A stretch of DNA of 8,987 nt from Acidimicrobiales bacterium (GCA_030042575.1 JASHZK010000037.1:1-8987); one strand, 5' to 3'. Positions 1 through 6,465 are shown, counted from the stretch's first letter. Notes: generated by a model from the sequence alone, not told the origin. Made by a program: numbers and translations.

Positions 1-1590
1 CCCCCGCCGGACCAGGACCCGGTCCTCGGCGAAGCGACCCTCGCCGTCCAACTTGGCGTTGGCCTGGGCGATGACGTACTCCTCTTCCTCGTCGGCGGCC
101 AGGTAGACGATCTCCTCCGTCACCTTGCCCTCGACCACCTTGCGGTACGGGGTCTCGATGAAGCCGTACTCGTTGACCCGGCCGTAGGTGGCCAGCGCCC
201 CGATGAGGCCGATGTTGGGGCCCTCGGGCGTCTCGATGGGGCACATGCGCCCGTAGTGGGAGCTGTGCACGTCACGGACTTCGAAGCCGGCCCGCTCCCG
301 GGAGAGCCCGCCCGGGCCCAGGGCCGAGAGCCGGCGCTTGTGGGCCAGGCCGGACAGCGGGTTGTTCTGGTCCATGAACTGCGACAGCTGGCTGGTGCCG
401 AAGAACTCCTTGATGGCGGCCACCACCGGCCGGATGTTGATCAGGGTCTGGGGGGTGATGGCCTCCACGTCCTGGGTGGTCATGCGCTCGCGTACCACCC
501 GCTCCATACGGGACAGCCCCACCCGGACCTGGTTCTGGATGAGCTCGCCCACCGAGCGGATGCGGCGGTTGGCGAAGTGGTCCTGGTCGTCGATGCGGTA
601 GCCGGACTGGCCGTCGGCCAGATGCACCATGTAGGTGGCGGTGGCCAGGATCTCCGAGGGGGAGAGCACGCCCTGGTCGGAAGCGGGGCGCTCCAGGTCG
701 ACCTCGAGCAGCTCCGAGATGCGCTCGATCTCGGGTCCCAGCTTGCGGTTGAGCTTGTAGCGGCCCACCCGGGTCAGGTCGTAGCGCTTGGGGTTGAAGA
801 AGGCGTTCTCGAAGTAGCCCTTGGCCGCCTCGGCCGACAGCGGCTCGCCGGGCCGGGCCCGCTTGTAGATCTCGAGGAGGGCCTCCTCCCGACTGGGGGC
901 GATGTCCCGCTCCTTCTCCCACTGACCCTCCAGGAAGTCGAAGTGGCGGACGAAGCGGGTGAGGAAGGCCTCGTCCTCGAAGCCCAGGGCGCGCAGGAGG
1001 ACGAACAGCGACAGGCGGCGCTTGCGGGCCACCCGGGCCCCGGCCGTGACGTCCTTGGACGGCTTGGCCTCGACGTCGAACTCGATCCACTCCCCCCGGT
1101 AGGGGTGGATGGTGCCGGTGACGATGGTCTTGGCGTCACGGCCGGGCTGGAAGATGACCCCCGGCGAGCGCACCAGCTGGCTCACGACGACCCGCTCGGT
1201 GCCGTTGATGATGAATGTGCCCTTGTCCGTCATCATCGGGAAGTCCCCCATGAAGACGGTCTGCTCCTTGATCTCGCCGGTCTGGGCGTTCATGAACCGG
1301 GCCCGGACGAACACCGGGGCGGCGAAGGTCATGTCCTTCTCCTTGCACTCGTGCTCGGAGAACTTGGGCGGCGGACGCAGATCGGCGTCGGTGGGGTCGA
1401 ACTCGAGCTCGAGGCTCAGCTGACCGGTGAAGTCCTCGATGGGGCTGATGTCGGCAAACGCCTCGGCCAGACCCTTGTCCAGGAACCACTTGAACGAGTC
1501 GCGCTGAACGGCGATCAGGTCGGGAAGGTGCAGGACCTCGTCGAGGTTGGCGAAGGAGAAACGCTCCGGGCTCTTGGACCGGGAAGGCAA
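1..1590 (-). CDS. rpoB: RNA polymerase beta subunit, N-terminal 530 residues (cut by window edge)
   Basis: Encodes the catalytic beta subunit of RNA polymerase; the C-terminal part lies beyond the left edge. The N-terminus has the beta-specific stretch SPIEDF, then [18 protein letters not shown] and [21 protein letters not shown] (protrusion), the lobe, and the fork/rifampicin region starting [17 protein letters not shown] at residues 396-412, followed by [12 protein letters not shown] and [15 protein letters not shown]. coli Q513, D516, H526 and S531 correspond to Q404, D407, H417 and S422 and are all unchanged, so no classic rifampicin-resistance substitution is present; the residue before the histidine is Ala instead of Thr. 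The start is taken as TTG at 1590-1588 because GAGGAG lies 7 nt upstream; an in-frame GTG at 1605 would overlap that site. The N-terminus is about 28 residues shorter than M. tuberculosis RpoB. It follows rplL after 430 nt, with its own promoters. Confidence 0.98.
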   Translation of the reverse strand, partial: MPSRSKSPERFSFANLDEVLHLPDLIAVQRDSFKWFLDKGLAEAFADISPIEDFTGQLSLELEFDPTDADLRPPPKFSEHECKEKDMTFAAPVFVRARFMNAQTGEIKEQTVFMGDFPMMTDKGTFIINGTERVVVSQLVRSPGVIFQPGRDAKTIVTGTIHPYRGEWIEFDVEAKPSKDVTAGARVARKRRLSLFVLLRALGFEDEAFLTRFVRHFDFLEGQWEKERDIAPSREEALLEIYKRARPGEPLSAEAAKGYFENAFFNPKRYDLTRVGRYKLNRKLGPEIERISELLEVDLERPASDQGVLSPSEILATATYMVHLADGQSGYRIDDQDHFANRRIRSVGELIQNQVRVGLSRMERVVRERMTTQDVEAITPQTLINIRPVVAAIKEFFGTSQLSQFMDQNNPLSGLAHKRRLSALGPGGLSRERAGFEVRDVHSSHYGRMCPIETPEGPNIGLIGALATYGRVNEYGFIETPYRKVVEGKVTEEIVYLAADEEEEYVIAQANAKLDGEGRFAEDRVLVRRG

Positions 1591-1597
1591 CGGTCGG

Positions 1598-1603
1598 CTC
1601 CTC
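1598..1603 (-). promoter_or_regulatory. Ribosome binding site fixing the TTG start of rpoB
   Basis: The minus strand reads GAGGAG, then 7 nt, then TTG at 1590. This is a full Shine-Dalgarno match at ideal spacing. It decides for TTG over the in-frame GTG at 1605-1603, which would sit inside the site. Confidence 0.8.
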
Positions 1604-1635
1604 ACGTGGTAGACGGCTGATGGATGCGGTGCGGC

Positions 1636-1716
1636 GGTGCTGCGGGCTTGCTGCGGACGACGGGCTTTGAGGCTTTGTTGCGGTGCTGCGGTGCTGCGGA
1701 AGGGGCGGTGCTTCGG
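1636..1716. repeat. Short direct repeats GGTGCTGCGG in the rpoB leader
   Basis: On the plus strand GGTGCTGCGG occurs exactly at 1636-1645, 1682-1691 and 1690-1699, the last two overlapping by two bases. A one-mismatch copy, GGTGCTTCGG, is at 1707-1716 and a related TTGCTGCGG at 1648-1656. In the rpoB mRNA these read as CCGCAGCACC. The function is unknown; they could be slippage-derived simple sequence, or a repeated structural or protein-binding element in the leader. Confidence 0.7.
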
Positions 1717-1902
1717 CGGCGGCGTGGCCGGCTGGCGGTCACGGGGCCGGCTAGCAGGCCGGAGGGTCGGGCGGTATCACCCCGAGGCGCCGAGGATGGG
1801 ACCACGACAGGGGCTCTCGCAATGCGAAGGGCGCCAGGGCGCGCCGACACCAATTGCCTGAGCCAGGGGAGTGGCGCGAAGAACGGGGCACGTCAACCCG
1901 AT

Positions 1903-1931
1903 AGCATACGTGCCCGCGCAAGGAAAGGCAA
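1903..1931 (-). promoter_or_regulatory. Promoter P2 upstream of rpoB
   Basis: The minus strand shows -35 TTGCCT (1931-1926), a 17-nt spacer and -10 TATGCT (1908-1903). It lies 51 bp downstream of P1 and shares with it the octamer CTATCGGG, which covers the end of the -10 and the discriminator. The predicted start is near 1896, giving an rpoB leader of about 306 nt. Two consensus-spaced promoters in tandem make a real internal promoter region for rpoBC likely. Confidence 0.75.
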
Positions 1932-1953
1932 CCCCTTTTCCGGCGCTCCCGAT

Positions 1954-1982
1954 AGGGTACGGACGCGCCGGGGGGTCGTCAA
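1954..1982 (-). promoter_or_regulatory. Promoter P1 upstream of rpoB
   Basis: The minus strand shows -35 TTGACG (1982-1977), a 17-nt spacer and -10 TACCCT (1959-1954), a strong match to the housekeeping sigma consensus. The predicted transcription start is near 1947, which would leave a leader of about 357 nt before rpoB. The -10 is followed by ATCGGG, a GC-rich discriminator of the kind associated with stringent control; that regulatory reading is inference. Confidence 0.72.
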
Positions 1983-2020
1983 GCGTCCTCGGGCCAGTTG
2001 CTCCCGCCCGGGCCGGGGGC

Positions 2021-2407
2021 CTACTGGACCTCGACGCTGGCTCCGGCCCCTTCGAGCTGGGCCTTGGCCTTGTCCGCCTCCTCCTTGGCCACCCGTTCCA
2101 GCACCGGCTTGGGCGCCCCGTCGACCAGGTCCTTGGCCTCCTTGAGCCCCAGGCTGGTGAGGGCCCGGACCTCTTTGATGACCTGGATCTTCTTGTCGCC
2201 GGCGGCGGTGAGGACCACGGTGAACTCGGTCTTCTCCTCCTCGCCTTCTCCCGCGTCCCCCCCGGCGGCGGCCGGCATGGCCGCCATGGCCACCGGGGCT
2301 GCGGCCGAGACCCCGAACTTGTCCTCGATGCCCTTGATGAGCTCGGAGAGGTCGAGGACGGTCAATCCGGCGATCCCCTCGAGGATCTCCTCTTTGGTCA
2401 GTGCCAT
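2021..2407 (-). CDS. rplL: 50S ribosomal protein L7/L12
   Basis: L7/L12 forms the flexible ribosomal stalk that recruits and stimulates translational GTPases (EF-Tu, EF-G, IF2). The protein has 128 residues, normal for the family. Residues 1-33 are the dimerisation domain that binds L10, 34-57 the Ala/Gly/Met-rich hinge, and 58-128 the globular factor-binding domain with the family sequence [22 protein letters not shown] and GAPKPVLE. The start is ATG at 2407 with AGGAG 10 nt upstream; in-frame sequence further upstream (to 2578) runs against the end of rplJ and does not look like protein. It follows rplJ by 97 nt, the usual pairing, because L10 and L12 assemble together. It ends in VEVQ instead of the common VEVK. 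Confidence 0.98.
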   Translation of the reverse strand: MALTKEEILEGIAGLTVLDLSELIKGIEDKFGVSAAAPVAMAAMPAAAGGDAGEGEEEKTEFTVVLTAAGDKKIQVIKEVRALTSLGLKEAKDLVDGAPKPVLERVAKEEADKAKAQLEGAGASVEVQ

Positions 2408-2507
2408 ATCGGTTTCGCTCCTAGTCTCTCGGTCCTCCCCGGCGCTCGGGCCTGGGATCTCTTGTCGGTTTGTCGGTCGGTGGTCTTCTGCCTGATCGAT
2501 GAGCGGC

Positions 2508-3209
2508 TCAGGACGTCGGCTCGCCTCCCTCGGCCGCTTCGGGCGCCGGCGGGGCCTCCCCGACCGGCGGCGCCTCATCTGCGGGCGGCGGTTCCCCGGC
2601 CGGTGGTGCCTCTCGTGCCGGAACCTCCGCGGCGGAGGCCTCGCCGACCGAGGTATCGGCCACGGCGGCCTCCTCTGGGTCGGGAGCCCCGCCTTTCTGC
2701 TCGAGCAGGGCGTTCAAGCCGTAGGCCAGGTTCCGGGGCAGGGCCTGGAGCAACCCGGCGAGCTGCTGCAAGGGGGCGGCCAACGTCCCGGCCAGCCGGG
2801 CGACGAGGACGTCACGCGGTGGCAGGTCGGCCAGTGCCAGCAGCTCGGCCACGCTGAGCGTGCCCTCGGCGTGCTCGCCGCCTTTCAGTGTCAACGCCGG
2901 GTGGTTCCGGGAGAAGTCCCGCAGTGCCTTGGCCACGGCGGAGACCTCGCCCGACACGAAGGCGATGGCCGTCGGCCCGGTGAGCAGCTCCGACAGCGCC
3001 TGGTGGCGACCGCCGCTCACGGCCAGGCGCACCAAGGTGTTCTTGTAGACCTTGTAGTCCCCGCCCACCACCGCCAGCGCCTGGCGCAGCTGGGCCAGCT
3101 CGGCCACGGTGAGCCCCCGGTACTCGGTGAGGACGGCCGCTTGGGCGGCGTCGAGTCGGCCCCGCACCTCCTCGACCACGGCCACCTTGTCGGGCCTGGG
3201 CTCGTCCAT
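2508..3209 (-). CDS. rplJ: 50S ribosomal protein L10 with a long Ala/Pro/Glu-rich C-terminal tail
   Basis: L10 anchors the L7/L12 dimers to 23S rRNA and acts as the autogenous repressor of its own operon in many bacteria. The conserved body covers residues 1-173: [18 protein letters not shown] (26-42), [12 protein letters not shown] (52-63), [11 protein letters not shown] (78-88) and the C-terminal helix region ending in LLEQKGG that carries L12. From about residue 174 to 233 follows a low-complexity acidic tail containing EAPPAGE and EAPPVGE-like repeats, roughly 55-60 residues beyond the normal family length of 165-180. The start ATG at 3209 has GAGGAG 5 nt upstream. An in-frame ATG further upstream at 3266 lies inside the leader and lacks family sequence. 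A structured leader precedes the gene, and part of its Shine-Dalgarno site lies in a 10-bp stem. Confidence 0.97.
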   Translation of the reverse strand: MDEPRPDKVAVVEEVRGRLDAAQAAVLTEYRGLTVAELAQLRQALAVVGGDYKVYKNTLVRLAVSGGRHQALSELLTGPTAIAFVSGEVSAVAKALRDFSRNHPALTLKGGEHAEGTLSVAELLALADLPPRDVLVARLAGTLAAPLQQLAGLLQALPRNLAYGLNALLEQKGGAPDPEEAAVADTSVGEASAAEVPAREAPPAGEPPPADEAPPVGEAPPAPEAAEGGEPTS

Positions 3210-3217
3210 CACTGCTC

Positions 3218-3275
3218 CTCTGCTCGGGGCACCCGGCGGGCGCACCTGGGCCGTCACCGCAGCCACCGAGCAGAG
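3218..3275 (-). promoter_or_regulatory. Ten-bp stem partly covering the rplJ ribosome binding site
   Basis: On the minus strand CTCTGCTCGG (3275-3266) is exactly complementary to CCGAGCAGAG (3227-3218). The 38-nt loop contains its own hairpin, GCGCCC-GCC-GGGTGC (3243-3229). The 3' arm takes in the first three bases of the rplJ Shine-Dalgarno GAGGAG (3220-3215). This would hinder ribosome binding when folded and so links the L10 leader to the start of translation. Confidence 0.6.
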
Positions 3276-3304
3276 CCGGGGGGACCCGACCTCACGGGAG
3301 TCGT

Positions 3305-3412
3305 GGTCGTCGCCTGGTCAGGCGGGCCCGAGGGCCCCTTCGGCACCCGGAGGTGCGACCGGAGGTCTACGGCAACGGCTGGTCTTCTCGTTGTGGTGGT
3401 CCCCCCACCGAA
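3305..3412 (-). promoter_or_regulatory. Candidate ribosomal protein L10 leader RNA
   Basis: The rplA-rplJ gap (3210-3451) is long for this operon and structured on the minus strand. In order it has a GGTGG-GGGGA-CCACC hairpin (3409-3395), two AGACC boxes (in AAGACC near 3385 and GTAGACC near 3367), then GGTC followed by a perfect hairpin GCACC-TCCG-GGTGC (3356-3343) and CGAAGG, and a hairpin CGCCT-GACC-AGGCG (3324-3311). The order AGACC, GGTC, hairpin, CGAAGG resembles the L10-binding kink-turn region of actinobacterial L10 leaders as I remember them; no covariance model was run. It probably lets free L10 (with L12) limit expression of rplJ-rplL. There is no U-tract, so control is more likely translational or Rho-linked than by an intrinsic terminator. 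Confidence 0.55.
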
Positions 3413-3451
3413 GCGGGAGAACCGACCGGCGCACTCTAGTGCAGGGCTCGC

Positions 3452-4171
3452 TCAGGCCGAGGCGGCCAGCTCCTCCTCGGACTCCCTCGCCCGGGCCGGG
3501 TCGATGCGTACGCCCGGGCCCATGGTGGAGCTCAAGGTGACGGCCTTGAGGTAGCGGCCCTTGGCAGCGGCGGGCTTGGCCCGCACCAGCTCCTCGACCA
3601 CGGCGTGCACGTTGGCCAGCAGCTTGGCCCTGTCGAAGGAGACCTTGCCCACGCCGACGTGGATGTTGCCGACCTTGTCGGTGCGGTACTCGACCCGGCC
3701 TCCCTTGAACTCGGTGACGGCCCTGCCCACGTCGGTGGTGACGGTGCCGGTCTTGGGGTTGGGCATGAGGCCGCGCGGGCCCAGCAACCGCCCGAGCTTG
3801 CCCACCTGGCCCATGAGGTCGGGAGAGGCGATGGCCACGTCGAAGTCGAGGAACCCGCCCTCCACCCGGGCCACCAGATCGTCCGCCCCCACCACGTCGG
3901 CGCCTGCCTCTCTGGCCTCGGTGGCCGGCTCACCGGCGGCGAAGACCACGACCCGGGCCGTCTTGCCCGTGCCCGAGGGCAGGCTGAGGGTGCCCCGCAC
4001 GATCTGATCGGCCTTCCGGGGGTCCACCCCGAGCCGGACGGCCAGCTCCACCGTCTCGTCGAATTTGGCCGAGGCCAGCTCCTTCACCAGGTCCACGGCC
4101 TCAGCAGGACCGTAGAGATGGTCGCGGTCGAAGCGCCCCAGCGCGGCCTTGTAATTCTTGCCCTTGTGCAT
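3452..4171 (-). CDS. rplA: 50S ribosomal protein L1
   Basis: L1 builds the mobile L1 stalk that steers deacylated tRNA out of the E site, and it can repress its own operon by binding the rplK-rplA mRNA. At 239 residues it has normal length. The L1 signature is at 123-141 ([19 protein letters not shown]), and the conserved RNA-contact segment STMGPG is at 215-220. The second domain includes residues of the [10 protein letters not shown] type (91-100). The start ATG at 4171 has AGAGGA 6 nt upstream, and that site overlaps the stop codon of rplK; the 11-nt gap suggests translational coupling. The tail [12 protein letters not shown] is mildly acidic. No promoter is evident between rplK and rplA. 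Confidence 0.98.
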   Translation of the reverse strand: MHKGKNYKAALGRFDRDHLYGPAEAVDLVKELASAKFDETVELAVRLGVDPRKADQIVRGTLSLPSGTGKTARVVVFAAGEPATEAREAGADVVGADDLVARVEGGFLDFDVAIASPDLMGQVGKLGRLLGPRGLMPNPKTGTVTTDVGRAVTEFKGGRVEYRTDKVGNIHVGVGKVSFDRAKLLANVHAVVEELVRAKPAAAKGRYLKAVTLSSTMGPGVRIDPARARESEEELAASA

Positions 4172-4182
4172 GCTCGTTCCTC

Positions 4183-4611
4183 TCAGCCGCTGACCAGGAT
4201 GCCCATGGACCGGGCCGTGCCGGCCACCTGCTTCTTGGCCGCCTCGACGTCCTCGGTGTTCAGGTCGGGCATCTTGGTGCGGGCGATCTCCGCCAACTGC
4301 GCTTCGGTGATGGTCCCGGCCTGCTCACGGCCGGGGGCGGCGGCTCCCTTGTCGAGACCGGCCGCCTCACGGATGAGCACGGGGGTGGGCGGGGTCTTGA
4401 GGACGAAGGTGAAGCTCCGGTCCTCGTAGATCGTTATCTCCACCGGCACGATGGTCCCCCGCTGGTTCTCGGTGGCGGCGTTGTACTGCTTGACGAACTC
4501 CATGGTCTGCACGCCGTGGGGGCCCAGGGCGGTACCCACCGGCGGCGCCGGGGTGGCGCTGCCCGCCGGCAGCTGGATCTTCACGACCGCCAGGGTCTTC
4601 TTCTTCGCCAT
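4183..4611 (-). CDS. rplK: 50S ribosomal protein L11
   Basis: L11 binds the GTPase-associated centre of 23S rRNA, is the target region for thiostrepton, and is needed for RelA activation. The protein has 142 residues. The N-terminal domain has [16 protein letters not shown] with the proline pair P23-P24, and the C-terminal RNA-binding domain has [15 protein letters not shown] and the near-invariant GTARSMGI (131-138). Unusually, the usual GPALGQHGVNIM segment reads [12 protein letters not shown] (26-37), so Gln is replaced by Pro at residue 31. ATG at 4611 is preceded by GAGGAG at a 10-nt spacing. It starts 57 nt after nusG; that spacer is rich in CCCGA repeats but shows no clear promoter. 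Confidence 0.98.
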   Translation of the reverse strand: MAKKKTLAVVKIQLPAGSATPAPPVGTALGPHGVQTMEFVKQYNAATENQRGTIVPVEITIYEDRSFTFVLKTPPTPVLIREAAGLDKGAAAPGREQAGTITEAQLAEIARTKMPDLNTEDVEAAKKQVAGTARSMGILVSG

Positions 4612-4668
4612 GGGATGGTTGCTCCTCGGGTCTCGGGGGCTCGGATCTCGGGTCGGGTCCGGGCCGAT

Positions 4669-5544
4669 CTAGAGCTTTGCGACCTGGCTGAACTCGAGCT
4701 CGACCGGGGTCTCCCGGCCGAAGATGTTGACCAGGACCTTGAGCTTGAGCTGGTCCTCGTTGATCTCGTCGATCTGGCCGGAGAAGTCGGCGAAGGGACC
4801 CTCGCGGACCCGGACGGTCTCCCCCACCTCGTACTCCAGGCGAGGCCGGGTCTTCTTGGCCGGCTCGTGGCCCCCTTCCACCTTGACCTGGAGGATGCTC
4901 TCCACCTCACGGCGCGACAGGGGGGTGGGCTTGGTGCCCGGGCCCACGAAGCCGGTGACCCCCGGGGTGTTGCGGATGACCGACCACGAGTCGTCGTCGA
5001 GATCGGCCCGGGTCAGGAGGTAGCCGGGGAAGACCTTCTTCTGGACGACGACCTTCTTGCCGTTCTTGAACTCGACCACGTCCTCCATGGGGATCACGAC
5101 CTCGAAGATGCGGTCCTCCATGTTCATGGACACGATGCGGCTCTCGAGATTGGACTTCACCTTGTTCTCGTAGCCGGCGTAGGTGTGGACCACGTACCAG
5201 CGCCCCGGTCGGTCGTAGGGGCTCTCGACGACGAGAGGCTCCTCTTCCTCGTCGAAGTCGAACACCTCGTCCGCCGGTTCCACGCCGGTTGCGAGCTCCG
5301 CTTCGAAGGACCCGGCCACCGCCTCGAAGGACTCGGCCACCTCGGGTTCGGACCCGGCCACCTCGGGCTCGGGCTCGGCCCGGGACTCCGACGAGGGGCT
5401 CAAAAGGGTGTCGGCGGCTGCCGGCCGGCGGCCGTCGGCGCCGAGCTCACCGGCGTCGGCTTGCGCAGAGGTCACGGGCGCGTCGAAGCCCCGGCCGTCG
5501 TCGGCCGGTGGCTCGGAGCTGGCGGGGTCGGAGGAGCCGGTCAT
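4669..5544 (-). CDS. nusG: Transcription termination/antitermination protein NusG with acidic N-terminal extension
   Basis: NusG binds the RNA polymerase clamp through its NGN domain and, through its KOW domain, contacts Rho or ribosomal S10 to affect pausing, termination and coupling. In this 291-residue protein the NGN domain starts at about 114 ([17 protein letters not shown]) and includes KVFPGYLL (170-177) and [10 protein letters not shown] (192-201); the KOW domain begins at about 239 ([19 protein letters not shown]) and ends FSQVAKL. Residues 1-112 are an acidic, Ala/Pro/Glu-rich, probably disordered extension; actinobacterial NusG proteins commonly have one. ATG at 5544 overlaps the secE stop codon (ATGA). 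The bases upstream (GGCTCCTCTCCGC) contain no Shine-Dalgarno sequence, so translation probably depends on ribosomes finishing secE. Start choice rests on this overlap. Confidence 0.96.
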   Translation of the reverse strand: MTGSSDPASSEPPADDGRGFDAPVTSAQADAGELGADGRRPAAADTLLSPSSESRAEPEPEVAGSEPEVAESFEAVAGSFEAELATGVEPADEVFDFDEEEEPLVVESPYDRPGRWYVVHTYAGYENKVKSNLESRIVSMNMEDRIFEVVIPMEDVVEFKNGKKVVVQKKVFPGYLLTRADLDDDSWSVIRNTPGVTGFVGPGTKPTPLSRREVESILQVKVEGGHEPAKKTRPRLEYEVGETVRVREGPFADFSGQIDEINEDQLKLKVLVNIFGRETPVELEFSQVAKL

Positions 5545-5858
5545 GCGGAGAGGAGCCTGATCACTCCATGGGAGAAGAGGTAGTCGAGCACGAAGATGAG
5601 GCTCACCATCAGGACGAGCACGATGAACACGACGGTTGCCGAGTTGGCCACCTCCGCCCGAGTGGGCCAGGCCACCTGCCGCAGCTCCGATCGTATCTCC
5701 CGGAAGAACTGGACCACGCGGCCGGGAATCGACAGCTCGGGGACGCCGGGGCGGGCCGCCGGGGGGGGAGCCAGCGACGGAGGCAGCGCGGCCGAACCGT
5801 CGCCTTCGACCTCGGTCGTGCCTCGGCGTTGTGTCGTCCGCCTGCTCTGTCGGTTCAC
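5541..5858 (-). CDS. secE: Preprotein translocase subunit SecE
   Basis: SecE is the small essential clamp subunit of the SecYEG channel in the inner membrane. The protein has 105 residues and a single-spanning form typical of Gram-positive bacteria. Residues 51-70 ([20 protein letters not shown]) are the family's amphipathic helix and signature, and residues 72-95 form the hydrophobic membrane segment. The first 45 residues are basic, then Pro/Ala-rich, and poorly conserved. GTG at 5858 is the start, with AAAGG 9 nt upstream. The gene begins only 20 nt after the tRNA-Trp 3' end, so its ribosome binding site lies directly behind the processed tRNA, and its stop overlaps the nusG start. Confidence 0.96.
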   Translation of the reverse strand: MNRQSRRTTQRRGTTEVEGDGSAALPPSLAPPPAARPGVPELSIPGRVVQFFREIRSELRQVAWPTRAEVANSATVVFIVLVLMVSLIFVLDYLFSHGVIRLLSA

Positions 5859-5878
5859 TACTCAGGGCCTTTCACGGT

Positions 5879-5954
5879 TGGCAGGGCAGGAGGGACTCGA
5901 ACCCCCAACCGCCGGTTTTGGAGACCGGTGCTCTACCAGTTGAGCTACTGCCCT
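5879..5954 (-). tRNA. tRNA-Trp (CCA anticodon), with encoded 3' CCA
   Basis: A full cloverleaf reads 5' AGGGCAG acceptor (5954-5948), D arm AGCTCAACTGGTAGAGC, anticodon stem CCGGT/ACCGG with loop CTCCAAA (anticodon CCA, so Trp), T arm with GGTTCGAGTCC, and 3' CTGCCCT, discriminator G and encoded CCA. It has 76 nt including CCA. The discriminator G is the known identity base for bacterial tRNA-Trp. Position directly before secE is typical of actinobacteria. Confidence 0.97.
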
Positions 5955-5977
5955 CGGCGGCCAGGACACCGGTCACC

Positions 5978-6000
5978 GGCCAGCCGGCCTTCGGCTGGCC
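5978..6000. other. Perfect 9-bp hairpin between rpmG and tRNA-Trp
   Basis: GGCCAGCCG (5978-5986), a 5-nt loop and CGGCTGGCC (5992-6000) form a perfect stem. On the minus strand it follows rpmG and precedes tRNA-Trp by about 24 nt. There is no run of U after either arm, so it is not a standard intrinsic terminator. It may protect the rpmG 3' end after tRNA processing, act as a weak pause, or attenuate transcription. Confidence 0.55.
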
Positions 6001-6074
6001 GACAGGCCAGGTTACCACCGGCCGTGCGAACGGCTCCGGGCGCCGCCGGCCACCGGGAGCTCAGCCGCTGGGCT

Positions 6075-6239
6075 TCAGCGGGTCTCCTTGTGGAGGGTGT
6101 GGCGGCGGTCCCACCGGCAGTACTTGTTCATCTCGATCCGCTCGCGGTCGTTCTGCTTGTTCTTGGTCGTGATGTAGTTGCGCCGCTTGCACACCTCACA
6201 GGCCAGAGTGACCTGCACCCGCTTCTCGTTCTTGGCCAT
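6075..6239 (-). CDS. rpmG: 50S ribosomal protein L33
   Basis: L33 is a small protein of the large subunit near the E site. The 54-residue sequence matches the zinc-binding form in length and in [20 protein letters not shown]-terminal pair C14-C17. In the second half the usual CPRC pair reads CRWD (41-44), so the fourth zinc ligand Cys is Asp. The end HTLHKETR is typical. ATG at 6239 has AAGGAG 7 nt upstream. It lies between tRNA-Met and tRNA-Trp, as in other actinobacteria, but the dehydratase genes found between rpmG and tRNA-Trp in mycobacteria are absent here. Confidence 0.97.
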   Translation of the reverse strand: MAKNEKRVQVTLACEVCKRRNYITTKNKQNDRERIEMNKYCRWDRRHTLHKETR

Positions 6240-6314
6240 CGCTGGACTCCTTGCTGTGTCGAACAATCCGGGTCGAACCCACCCGGCCCCCGGGCCATCC
6301 GGCGGGCCGGTCGG

Positions 6315-6388
6315 TAGCGGCGGCGGGACTCGAACCCGCGACCCCACGATTATGAGCCGTGTGCTCTGACCAACTGAGCTACGCCGCC
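6315..6388 (-). tRNA. tRNA-Met (CAT anticodon), elongator type
   Basis: The cloverleaf has acceptor GGCGGCG pairing with CGCCGCT (a G1-U72 wobble), D arm AGCTCAGTTGGTCAGAGC, anticodon stem CACGG/TCGTG with loop CTCATAA (anticodon CAT), variable loop of GGGTC type and T arm GCGGG-TTCGAGT-CCCGC; discriminator A. It has 74 nt without CCA, and CCA is not encoded (next bases CCG). The body resembles elongator tRNA-Met; an initiator is unlikely because the acceptor end is paired and the anticodon stem lacks the three G-C pairs. A tRNA-Ile2 with modified CAT cannot be fully excluded. Confidence 0.93.
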
Positions 6389-6392
6389 GGGG

Positions 6393-6465
6393 AGCCCCCT
6401 GTCGGAATCGAACCGACGACACCAGCCTTACCATGGCTGTGCTCTGCCGACTGAGCTAAGGGGGC
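6393..6465 (-). tRNA. tRNA-Thr (GGT anticodon)
   Basis: The cloverleaf has acceptor GCCCCCT/AGGGGGC, D arm AGCTCAGTCGGCAGAGC, anticodon stem CAGCC/GGCTG with loop ATGGTAA (anticodon GGT, so Thr), T arm TCGG-TTCGATT-CCGA and discriminator U. It has 73 nt; CCA is not encoded. Only 4 nt separate it from tRNA-Met, so the two are cut from one precursor. It is the first gene of the minus-strand operon. Confidence 0.96.

Larger units (their letters stand above)
1591..2020 (-). other. rplL-rpoB intergenic region: promoters and long rpoB leader
   Basis: This 430-nt stretch holds no convincing gene. Its upstream third carries two tandem promoters (listed separately). The remaining roughly 300 nt would be the 5' untranslated leader of rpoB. 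Within the leader several short hairpins can be drawn, for example CCGGC-CTGCTA-GCCGG at about 1757-1773 and the inverted repeat TCGCA-A-TGCGA near 1816-1826, and there is a cluster of GGTGCTGCGG repeats next to the gene. I see no U-tract terminator after rplL, so read-through from the ribosomal protein genes into rpoB is likely in addition to the internal promoters. Confidence 0.7.

Noticed and set aside
370..405. Possible rifampicin-resistance variant (Ala instead of Thr before the conserved His) in RpoB
   Set aside because: The key residues equivalent to Q513, D516, H526 and S531 are unchanged; the Ala is more likely lineage variation than resistance.
256..1620. 454-residue open frame on the plus strand, antisense to rpoB
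   Set aside because: It mirrors the rpoB codons in GC-rich DNA, is biased to Gly/Leu/Val/Asp/His, and shows no family motif; the minus strand is certain rpoB.
1602..1853. 83-residue minus-strand frame in the rpoB leader ending at the rpoB ribosome binding site
   Set aside because: Its end next to the ribosome binding site is attractive, but the sequence is Arg/Pro/Ala-rich without any motif, no ribosome binding site precedes it, and part is made by the GGTGCTGCGG repeats.
3431..3442. TAGAGT within the inverted repeat GCACT-AG-AGTGC just after rplA, as a possible rplJ promoter
   Set aside because: The -10 matches 4 of 6 but no -35 hexamer is present at 16-19 nt; too weak to list.
1871..3554. 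Long plus-strand frames opposite rplL and rplJ (1871-2857, 2499-3554)
   Set aside because: Antisense shadows of ribosomal protein genes; low-complexity Arg/Pro/Gly composition.
3605..6317. Plus-strand frames 3605-4429, 4516-5583 and 5289-6317
   Set aside because: Shadows of rplA, rplK, nusG and secE; the last reads through a tRNA and gives the typical mistranslated-tRNA peptide GGTRTPNRRFW.
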